DNA of 6,735 nucleotides from Paracoccaceae bacterium (GTDB lineage Bacteria > Pseudomonadota > Alphaproteobacteria > Rhodobacterales > Rhodobacteraceae), in NCBI GenBank assembly GCA_026997055.1, contig JALWJU010000165.1, positions 1 to 6,735 on the forward strand, read 5' to 3'. Both the position numbers and the translations under genes were made by a program. Shown one piece after another: positions 1 to 5,027 of this stretch (position 1 is its first letter; the number at the start of each line of letters is the position of its first letter). The notes beneath the pieces were generated by a model that made no database searches, had not been told where the DNA came from, and saw only the letters and a list, made by a program, of their open reading frames with translations.

Positions 1-1266
1 CGGGTCTGGGATCAGAACGGCAAGGAATATCTCGATGCGGTCTCCGGCGCGGTCTGGACCGTCAATGTCGGTTACGGGCGCAAGCGGATCGTGGACGCGG
101 TGGCCGAACAGCTGATGAAGCTCAACTATTTCGCCGCCGTCGCCGGCTCGGTCCCCGGCGCCGAGTTCGCCGAAATGCTGCTCGACAAGATGCCGGGGAT
201 GAGCCGGGTCTATTACGCCAATTCCGGCTCCGAGGCCAATGAAAAGGCCTTCAAGATGGTGCGCCAGATCGCCCACAAGAAATACGGCGGCAAGAAATAC
301 AAGATCCTATACCGCGACCGCGATTATCACGGCGGCACCATCGGCACCATGGCCGCCGGCGGGCAGGTGGAGCGCAACCTGCAATACGGTCCCTTCCCCG
401 AGGGCTTCGTGAAGGTGCCCCACTGCATGGAATACCGCAAGGAAGAGCTGGGGCTCGGCCACCTGTCGGGGCGCGAATTCGGCGTGGCGGCGGCCAACCT
501 GATCGAGGAAGTGATCCTGCGCGAAGGCCCCGACACGGTGGGCGCGCTCTGCCTCGAGCCGGTCACGGCGGGCGGCGGCGTCATCACGCCCCCCGAGGGC
601 TACTGGGAGCGCGTGCAGGAGATCTGCCGCCAATACGACATCCTGCTGCATATCGACGAGGTGGTCTGCGGCGTAGGCCGCACCGGCACCCACTGGTTCG
701 GCTACCAGCATTACGGCATCAGGCCCGATTTCGTGACCATGGCCAAGGGCGTGGCCTCGGGCTATGCGGCGATCTCGGTCTGCGTGACCACCGAGGAAGT
801 GTTCGAGATGTTCAAGTCCGATGCGACCGACAAGCTCGACTATTTCCGCGACATCTCCACCTTCGGCGGCTGCACGGCCGGGCCCACGGCGGCGATCGAG
901 AACATGAAGATCATCGAGGAAGAGGGCCTGCTTGCGAACTGCACGGCGATGGGCGCGCGGCTGCAGGACAATCTGCGCGCGCTGATGGAAAAGCACCAGG
1001 TGATCGGTGACGTGCGCGGGCTGGGGCTCTTCGTCGGCGCCGAACTGGTGCGCGACCGCGAGACCAAGGAGCCGGTGAGCGAGGCCGAAATCGCCCAGGT
1101 GGTGGCCGCCTGCGCCGCCGAGGGGGTGATCATCGGCGCTTCCAACCGAAGCGTGCCCGAGCGCAACAACTGCCTGTGCTTCGCGCCGGCGCTGATCGTC
1201 ACCGAAGAGGAGATCGACGAGATCACCGCCGCGGTTGACAAGGCGCTGGGCAAGGTCTTCGGCTGA
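1..1266 (+). CDS. tpa: Taurine:pyruvate aminotransferase, 5'-truncated by the window edge
   Basis: The reading frame is open from base 1, so the start lies upstream; 421 residues are visible and roughly 40 N-terminal residues are missing if the gene has the usual length of about 460. It is a class III (fold type I) PLP aminotransferase: the phosphate-binding SGSEANE stretch is at bases 223-243, the pyridine-nitrogen Asp is in HIDEVVCG (codon 655-657) and the Schiff-base Lys is in TMAKGVASGY (codon 745-747). Family members transfer the amino group of taurine to pyruvate, giving sulfoacetaldehyde and L-alanine in the cytoplasm, the first step of taurine dissimilation. The assignment to Tpa rather than another class III enzyme rests on recognising DISTFGGCTAGP, the RDRDYHGGT region and the C-terminal half, plus a probable tauR gene 1.1 kb downstream. 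A hypotaurine or other omega-amino acid aminotransferase of the same subfamily is the main alternative. The stop overlaps the next start codon. Confidence 0.82.
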   Translation, partial: RVWDQNGKEYLDAVSGAVWTVNVGYGRKRIVDAVAEQLMKLNYFAAVAGSVPGAEFAEMLLDKMPGMSRVYYANSGSEANEKAFKMVRQIAHKKYGGKKYKILYRDRDYHGGTIGTMAAGGQVERNLQYGPFPEGFVKVPHCMEYRKEELGLGHLSGREFGVAAANLIEEVILREGPDTVGALCLEPVTAGGGVITPPEGYWERVQEICRQYDILLHIDEVVCGVGRTGTHWFGYQHYGIRPDFVTMAKGVASGYAAISVCVTTEEVFEMFKSDATDKLDYFRDISTFGGCTAGPTAAIENMKIIEEEGLLANCTAMGARLQDNLRALMEKHQVIGDVRGLGLFVGAELVRDRETKEPVSEAEIAQVVAACAAEGVIIGASNRSVPERNNCLCFAPALIVTEEEIDEITAAVDKALGKVFG

Positions 1267-1856
1267 TGTGGCCAGCGCCGGTGACGCTCAGGGGGCAGCA
1301 TGTGCTGCTGGCCCCGCTGTCGCAGACCCATTGCGCGGATTTGCAAAAAGCCTCGGCGGTGGGAGAGCTGCACCGGCTCTGGTACACCGCCGTGCCCGCG
1401 CCCGAGCAGATGGCCGCCGAAATCGACCGGCGCCTGAGCTTGCAGGAAGCCGGGAGCATGCTGCCCTTTGCCACCTGCCTGCCCGATGGCACGGCGATTG
1501 GCATGACCACCTACATGAATATCGACGCGGACAACAAACGCCTGGAAATCGGCTCGACCTGGCTCGGGAAGGCGGCACAGAGGAGCCCGGTCAATACCGA
1601 GGCCAAACGCCTGATGCTTGCCCATGCCTTTGACGATCTCGATTGTATTGCGGTGGAGTTTCGCACCCATTTCATGAACACGCAGTCACGCGCCGCCATC
1701 GAGCGGCTGGGGGCGAAGCTCGACGGGATTTTGCGCGCGCATATGCGCCTGGCTGACGGGTCTTTGCGCGATACGGTGGTCTATTCGATTACCGCCGCCG
1801 AATGGCCCGCTGTGCGCGCCAATCTGGACTGGCGGCTGACGCAAAGGCGCGACTGA
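1266..1856 (+). CDS. GNAT-family N-acetyltransferase, RimJ/RimL type
   Basis: This 196-residue protein has the layout of RimJ/RimL-like acetyltransferases, which move an acetyl group from acetyl-CoA to an amino group. Visible family marks are the N-terminal strand VTLRGQHVLLAPL (residues 6-18), the central RLEIGSTWL (92-100), the acetyl-CoA-binding region around QRSPVNTEAKRLMLAHAF (105-122), the NTQSRAAIERLGA helix (138-150) and the late LRAHMRLADGSLRDTVVYS and EWPAV segments (156-183). The length is typical. The start ATG shares one base with the tpa stop (TGATG), so the two genes are probably one transcript with coupled translation; no strong ribosome binding site of its own is evident. The substrate cannot be told from sequence. 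Co-transcription with tpa could mean acetylation of an amine related to taurine, but ribosomal-protein or antibiotic-like targets are equally open. There is no sign of truncation. Confidence 0.85.
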   Translation: MWPAPVTLRGQHVLLAPLSQTHCADLQKASAVGELHRLWYTAVPAPEQMAAEIDRRLSLQEAGSMLPFATCLPDGTAIGMTTYMNIDADNKRLEIGSTWLGKAAQRSPVNTEAKRLMLAHAFDDLDCIAVEFRTHFMNTQSRAAIERLGAKLDGILRAHMRLADGSLRDTVVYSITAAEWPAVRANLDWRLTQRRD

Positions 1857-1890
1857 GGCGGTGGCTTTCAGGTGACAGGCGCCCGGGAGG

Positions 1891-1919
1891 TTGACTTCTC
1901 CGGAAATGTTCTCTATATG
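1891..1919 (+). promoter_or_regulatory. Sigma70-like promoter of the 99-residue small gene
   Basis: A -35-like TTGACT at 1891-1896 is followed after 17 bases by TATATG at 1914-1919. Spacing is ideal and the -35 is one mismatch from TTGACA. Transcription would begin around 1926, leaving a very short leader before the ATG at 1941. The segment is distinctly AT-richer than its surroundings. The promoter makes the small gene independent of the upstream tpa-acetyltransferase unit. Inferred from sequence only. Confidence 0.6.
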
Positions 1920-1922
1920 TTC
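1908..1922 (+). promoter_or_regulatory. LexA-type operator (SOS box), GTTC-N7-GTTC
   Basis: GTTC at 1908-1911 and GTTC at 1919-1922 are separated by exactly seven bases (TCTATAT). This is the direct-repeat LexA box known from Rhodobacter and other alphaproteobacteria, unlike the palindromic CTGT-N8-ACAG box of enterics. It covers the proposed -10 element, the expected place for repression, with an AT-rich spacer as is usual. Eight fixed bases alone could occur by chance, but not readily at this exact promoter position. Regulation by LexA is inferred. Confidence 0.65.
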
Positions 1923-1928
1923 CACATC

Positions 1929-1934
1929 AGGAGA
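1929..1934 (+). promoter_or_regulatory. Ribosome binding site that fixes the start of the small gene
   Basis: AGGAGA lies 6 bases before the ATG at 1941, a near-perfect anti-16S match in a window where most starts have weak sites. It decides for the start at 1941 over the in-frame GTG at 1872, which would lie upstream of the proposed promoter. Confidence 0.75.
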
Positions 1935-1940
1935 ACAGCC

Positions 1941-2240
1941 ATGCCCCAGCCCGGATACATTCTGCCACCGACCCCCAAACAGGTCGATTACGCCCGCCAC
2001 CTCGCCGCACGCCTCGGCGCGCGCATCCCCGCCGAGGCCGCCAATGACCGGCGCGCGCTCTCGCAATGGATCGACCGCCACAAGGCGCGCGCCGCCGAGC
2101 GCCGGCCGCCGGGCAGCGGGGCGACTTCGCGGCAGGTCGCCTTTGCCGAGCGCATCGCCCGGGCCAAAAGGCGCGCGGTGCCCGAGGAGTGCTTTCGCGA
2201 TGCGAAGCTGATGTCGCGCTGGATCAGCGCCAACCGTTGA
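1941..2240 (+). CDS. Small basic protein with two tandem helical modules, candidate SOS-regulated gene
   Basis: I do not recognise a named family for this 99-residue, Arg/Ala-rich protein. It is built from two copies of one module that align without gaps: residues 11-47 (starting TPKQVDYARHLA, ending SQWIDRH) and 62-98 (starting TSRQVAFAERIA, ending SRWISAN). Eleven of 37 positions are identical: T, Q, V, A, A in the first helix, P, E, D in the middle, and S, W, I at the end. A basic linker (residues 48-61) joins them. The pattern T/S-x-K/R-Q-x-x-Y/F-A, Pro-led turn, then a short Trp-Ile helix resembles small modules I remember from C-terminal tails of some plasmid or alphaproteobacterial topoisomerase III proteins, which suggests nucleic-acid binding; this is memory-based inference. 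The basic charge, lack of signal peptide and the LexA-type box at its promoter fit a cytoplasmic DNA-damage-induced protein. The start is fixed by the AGGAGA site. Confidence 0.75.
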   Translation: MPQPGYILPPTPKQVDYARHLAARLGARIPAEAANDRRALSQWIDRHKARAAERRPPGSGATSRQVAFAERIARAKRRAVPEECFRDAKLMSRWISANR

Positions 2241-2246
2241 GGGGGG

Positions 2247-2267
2247 CGAATTTTCGGAGAAAATTCG
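2247..2267. terminator. Perfect 9-bp hairpin after the small gene, likely transcription end
   Basis: CGAATTTTC (2247-2255) and GAAAATTCG (2259-2267) are perfect inverted repeats around a GGA loop, beginning six bases after the small gene's stop codon. There is no T-run behind it, so it is not a classic intrinsic terminator; it may act as a 3'-end protecting or Rho-assisted hairpin. The stem is symmetric and could work in either direction. Confidence 0.5.
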
Positions 2268-2278
2268 GGGATTCAGGG

Positions 2279-2343
2279 GCCGCGCTGCGCGCGGCTGGGG
2301 GTTTTACCCCCAGACCCCCAGAGTATTTGGCGAAAGATGAAAG
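2279..2343. repeat. Intergenic GC-rich repeat element with two hairpins and a conserved-looking tail
   Basis: Two hairpins follow each other without a gap: GCCGCGC/GCGCGGC with loop TGC (2279-2295) and TGGGGG/CCCCCA with loop TTTTA (2296-2312). The 8-base unit CCCCCAGA is then present twice in tandem (2307-2322), followed by the tail GTATTTGGCGAAAGATGAAA (2323-2342). From memory, blocks with a run of C and then a GAGTATTT-GGC-AAAGATGAA-like tail are scattered between genes in Rhodobacterales, so this is probably one copy of a dispersed element. Only one copy is present here, so repetition cannot be shown from the window itself. Confidence 0.55.
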
Positions 2344-2364
2344 ATATATCCAGATTGTAGAGGC

Positions 2365-2381
2365 GTTAGGACCAGGTTAGG
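2365..2381 (+). promoter_or_regulatory. Direct repeat before the MocR gene, possible autoregulatory site
   Basis: GTTAGG occurs at 2365-2370 and 2376-2381, spaced 11 bases, about one helical turn, and ends seven bases before the start codon. The stretch TTAGGACCAG (2366-2375) is, on the opposite strand, CTGGTCCTAA, one mismatch from the CTGGAC(C/T)TAA repeat that I recall for TauR sites in Rhodobacter capsulatus. MocR regulators commonly bind direct repeats near their own genes. No convincing sigma70 promoter is visible nearby, so the assignment is weak. Confidence 0.28.
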
Positions 2382-2388
2382 GTGGATC

Positions 2389-3861
2389 ATGGCCGCCCCG
2401 CTCGACATATTCTTTCTCGACCCCGACGGAGAAGGCACCCTGCAGGCGCGCATTCAGCAGATGGTGGCGGAGGCGATCCTTTCCGGTCGGCTCAGCCGGG
2501 GCGAGAAGCTGCCCTCCTCGCGCAGGCTTGCGGCCCATCTCGGGGTCAGCCGGATCACCGTGACGCTCGCCTATACCGAGCTTCAGGCCAATGATTTCAT
2601 CACCGCGCGTGCCCGTTCGGGCTATTATGTCTCCGAAAACGCTCCTCAGCCGCCGGATTTCCGCCCCGCGCGGGCCGGAAGCGGGCGGGTGGACTGGGGC
2701 CGCGCCATTGCCACCCGCTTTTCCGTCCGCGCCACGCCCGAAAAGCCCGCCGACTGGCGCGCCTATCCCTATCCGTTCATCTATGGTCAGCCCGACGAGC
2801 GGCTGTTCGACCACAATGCCTGGCGGCTCTGCGCCCTGCGCGCCCTGGGGCAGAAGGAACAGGCGCCGGTGATCCGCGACTGGTACGATGCCGACGACCC
2901 GGAGCTCGTCGCCTTCATCGCCCGCCACATCCTGCCCCGGCGCGGGATCGCCGCCGCGCCCGAGGAGATCCTGATCACCCTTGGCGCGCAGAATGCCCTC
3001 TGGCTCGCCGCCCGGCTGCTGCTCACGCCTCGCCGCCTCGCCGCCTTTGAAAACCCGTGCTATTACGCCCTGCGCGACATCCTCGCCCAGAGCCGCTGCC
3101 GCATGGCGCCGGTGGCGGTGGACCGCGACGGCCTCTGCCCGGACCTGCTGCCGGACGATACGGATGTGATCTTCACCACCCCCAGCCACCAATGCCCCAC
3201 CACGGCCACCATGCCGCTTGCCCGCCGCCGTGCGCTGCTTGAGCGCGCGGGCCAGCTGGGTGCGCTGATCGTGGAAGACGATTACGAATTCGAGATGTCG
3301 TTTCTCGCCGCCCCCAGCCCGGCGCTCAAGAGCCTCGACCGCGACGGGCGGGTGCTCTATGTGGGCAGCTTCTCGAAGTCGCTGTTTCCGGGGCTGAGGC
3401 TTGGCTATCTCGTGGGCGCGCCGGAATTCATCCGCGAGGCGCGTGCCTTGCGTTCGAGCCTGCTTCGCCACCCGCCCGGCCTGATGCAGCGCATCACCGC
3501 CCATTACCTGCGGCTGGGCCATTACGACGCCATGGTGCGGCGCATGAAGGCGGCCTTTCAGGAGCGGCGCGAGGTAATGGAGCGGGCGATCGCCGCCCAT
3601 GGGCTGGAGATCGCCGGGCGGGGGGTGTCCGGCGGCTCGTCCTTCTGGATGCGTGCGCCCGAGGGGGTGGATACCGGCGCGCTTGCCCGCGCCTTGCGCG
3701 CCGAGGGCGTGCTGATCGAGCCCGGCGCGCCCTTCTTTGCCGCCGCCGCGCCGCCGCGCCATTTCTACCGGCTGGCCTACAGTTCGACCCCCGCCGAGCG
3801 TATCGGCGAGGGGGTTCTGCGCATCGCCAGGGCGCTGGCAGGGGCAGGCGCGGGGCGGTGA
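2389..3861 (+). CDS. tauR: MocR/GabR-type transcription regulator, probably the taurine-use activator TauR
   Basis: The 490-residue protein joins an N-terminal GntR-type winged helix (about residues 15-82, with SRRLAAHLGVSRITVTLAYTEL as recognition region) to a full fold type I aminotransferase domain (about 125-485). PLP-site residues are visible: ITLGAQNALWL (196-206), TTPSHQCPT (263-271), IVEDDYEFE (294-302) with the Asp-x-Tyr pair, and the Schiff-base Lys330 in SFSKSLFPGLRLGYL; Arg461 in FYRLAYS is the likely carboxylate-binding Arg. Proteins of this kind bind DNA as dimers and sense an amine or amino acid through PLP rather than acting as enzymes. TauR activates tpa, tauABC and xsc in Rhodobacter. 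The proximity of tpa and the overall likeness to Rhodobacterales TauR proteins favour that name; another MocR specificity remains possible. The start ATG has only a weak upstream AGGGTGG. The last dozen codons fall in a long inverted repeat and encode a low-complexity Ala/Gly tail. Confidence 0.85.
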   Translation: MAAPLDIFFLDPDGEGTLQARIQQMVAEAILSGRLSRGEKLPSSRRLAAHLGVSRITVTLAYTELQANDFITARARSGYYVSENAPQPPDFRPARAGSGRVDWGRAIATRFSVRATPEKPADWRAYPYPFIYGQPDERLFDHNAWRLCALRALGQKEQAPVIRDWYDADDPELVAFIARHILPRRGIAAAPEEILITLGAQNALWLAARLLLTPRRLAAFENPCYYALRDILAQSRCRMAPVAVDRDGLCPDLLPDDTDVIFTTPSHQCPTTATMPLARRRALLERAGQLGALIVEDDYEFEMSFLAAPSPALKSLDRDGRVLYVGSFSKSLFPGLRLGYLVGAPEFIREARALRSSLLRHPPGLMQRITAHYLRLGHYDAMVRRMKAAFQERREVMERAIAAHGLEIAGRGVSGGSSFWMRAPEGVDTGALARALRAEGVLIEPGAPFFAAAAPPRHFYRLAYSSTPAERIGEGVLRIARALAGAGAGR

Positions 3862-3939
3862 GGGCGAAGCCTGCGCTCCCCGCGCTCCCTGCTCCCCGCG
3901 CTCCCTGCTGCCTGCGCGCCTGCTCCTGCCAGCGCCCTG
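3828..3939. repeat. 25-bp inverted repeat around the regulator's stop codon
   Basis: Bases 3828-3852 pair with 3915-3939 over 25 positions with a single non-Watson-Crick pair (3843 with 3924, a G-U in plus-strand RNA). The core is AGGGCGCTGGCAGG (3829-3842) against CCTGCCAGCGCCCT (3925-3938). The left arm is inside the regulator's coding region and the 62-base loop holds its stop codon (3859-3861). No T-run follows either arm. It may end or protect convergent transcripts, or be a remnant of a palindromic insertion. Confidence 0.75.
3875..3909. repeat. 16-bp tandem repeat, 2.2 copies
   Basis: The unit GCTCCCCGCGCTCCCT starts at 3875 and again at 3891, with a further GCT at 3907-3909; both full copies are identical. 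It sits in the loop of the inverted repeat at 3828-3939. The segment is strongly pyrimidine-rich on the plus strand and lies outside any gene I accept. Confidence 0.85.
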
Positions 3940-3969
3940 CGGCACTCTTTGCCCGCCCGGCAGTTCTCT

Positions 3970-4731
3970 TCAGAACCTGATCGATAGGCCGAAGCCCAGG
4001 TCGCGGGTGCGGAAGGTGCCGGTATCGTTGTAATCGGCCTGGATGAAGAGCGAGGGGCCGGGCGGCGGACTGGCCAACTGATCGAACTGGGTTGACGGAT
4101 GGCTGAGCTTGAAGCGTGCCCCCCCCTCGCGGGGATAAAGGAGGTCGTCGGCAGTGTCCCGGGGCATGGCGACTTCAAACGCCGCGTCGCTGGCCTCCTG
4201 CTCGCGCTGATAGGCCTTGTAAAAATTCATGTATTGCGGCGGTATGCCGGTGTCTTCCTTTACGGTCGGTTCGCTCAGGTAGATATTCACCCGCAGGCCG
4301 ACGCTGTAGCCGGTTTCCGAGCCGAACGGGCCGCGGGTGCGGGCGAGCCCGGCCAGAGCCGTGTACCGCACGCTTGCCGAGCCCCCGTGGACCGCGCCGC
4401 GTACCCGGTCGATGCCCCAGCCGGAGCCGGTGCCGGTCATGTTGACCGAATCCACCTCGACCCCGTAGGAGGCCTGCGAAAGCGGCCCGGATCCCGGCCC
4501 GATCGCCCCCATGATCAGCCCGCCGCCGATCAGGAAGGCCCTCTCCAGCCCGCCACCGACGAAATCGACCAGACTGCCGCCGACCAGGGCATAGGCGCCG
4601 ACCAGTCCGAGCGAAAAGCTCGTGGGCGGCGGCAGGTCTTGCGCCGAGGTGGCACTGGCCCCGGCGGCTCCGATGGCGGCACTCAGGGCCAGCGTCGCGC
4701 AGGTCCGGCGAATTCCGTGAATGAAAGTCAT
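3970..4731 (-). CDS. Exported, probably outer-membrane beta-barrel protein of unknown function
   Basis: I do not recognise the family. The 253-residue protein starts with a signal peptide: basic HGIRR, a hydrophobic core (about residues 11-27), and a likely cleavage site after ATSA (residue 30) before QDLPPP. The mature part has no cysteine, is rich in Gly, and shows alternating polar/hydrophobic strands such as SASVRYTALAGLA (118-130) and GYSVGLRVNIYL (141-152). The C-terminus LGFGLSIRF places hydrophobic residues at alternate positions 245, 247, 249, 251 and 253 and ends in Phe, the signature that the BAM machinery recognises in outer-membrane barrels. A Gly-rich hydrophobic stretch (about 41-79) and a charged middle (154-220) interrupt the strands. 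The ATG at 4731 is chosen because AAGGGGGACAG stands directly upstream; an earlier in-frame ATG at 4806 would bury the signal peptide. The gene converges on the MocR gene and diverges from metG. Confidence 0.72.
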   Translation of the reverse strand: MTFIHGIRRTCATLALSAAIGAAGASATSAQDLPPPTSFSLGLVGAYALVGGSLVDFVGGGLERAFLIGGGLIMGAIGPGSGPLSQASYGVEVDSVNMTGTGSGWGIDRVRGAVHGGSASVRYTALAGLARTRGPFGSETGYSVGLRVNIYLSEPTVKEDTGIPPQYMNFYKAYQREQEASDAAFEVAMPRDTADDLLYPREGGARFKLSHPSTQFDQLASPPPGPSLFIQADYNDTGTFRTRDLGFGLSIRF

Positions 4732-5027
4732 CTGTCCCCCCTTGCTTTCAGCAATTTTCAACATCCGCATCGTGCCAGCCGAGGGGGCGCATGGCAGCGG
4801 GCTCAAGGGAGTGAAACGGTTACAATTACAATCAGAAACACATCAACCTCCAGAGTCCGACACATCCGGCAGGCCGACTCGGCAATGGCCGACAGGCAGC
4901 GCATGGATCAGAGCACGAATTGCAGGGTTTTTCAATCCCGGAGAGGTCGAACGGCGGGGCAGGGGGTGCTGGTATTGTCGCCGTGTTTGGTCTAAACCGC
5001 CTCGAAAGCGCAAGAGACAGACACACC
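4732..5027. other. Divergent intergenic region between the exported-protein gene and metG
   Basis: This stretch of 296 bases should hold promoters for both flanking genes. On the minus side, TTGATG (complement of 4846-4851) and TGTAAC (complement of 4824-4829, 16-base spacing) make a weak promoter candidate in an AT-richer patch that includes the tandem TTACAATTACAAT (4820-4832). On the plus side no clear promoter is visible before metG. GGCCGAC is repeated at 4872 and 4887. I see no RNA gene, convincing riboswitch or supported small gene here. Confidence 0.5.

Noticed and set aside
1872..1940. In-frame GTG at 1872 as an earlier start for the small gene
   Set aside because: It would add 23 residues encoded across the promoter and LexA-type box and has no good ribosome binding site, whereas ATG 1941 has AGGAGA at 6 bases.
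2377..3945. A 522-codon open frame on the minus strand, opposite the regulator gene
   Set aside because: Its translation is low-complexity, rich in Gly, Ala, Arg and His and without a recognisable domain, while the plus strand encodes a complete MocR protein with all motifs. Long antisense frames are expected in GC-rich codon-biased genes.
4732..4806. In-frame ATG at 4806 as an earlier start for the exported protein
   Set aside because: It would put 25 residues ahead of a typical signal peptide; ATG 4731 has a strong AAGGGGG site and gives a normal signal sequence.
4885..4995. A 36-residue plus-strand frame in the region before metG
   Set aside because: There is no ribosome binding site, no promoter and no recognisable sequence; length is easily reached by chance.
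4860..5027. A riboswitch or T-box leader for metG
   Set aside because: No T-box motif or SAM-riboswitch-like arrangement is recognisable, and T-box control is not expected in alphaproteobacteria. The only symmetric piece, GTTT-GGTCT-AAAC (4984-4996), is too short to mean anything.
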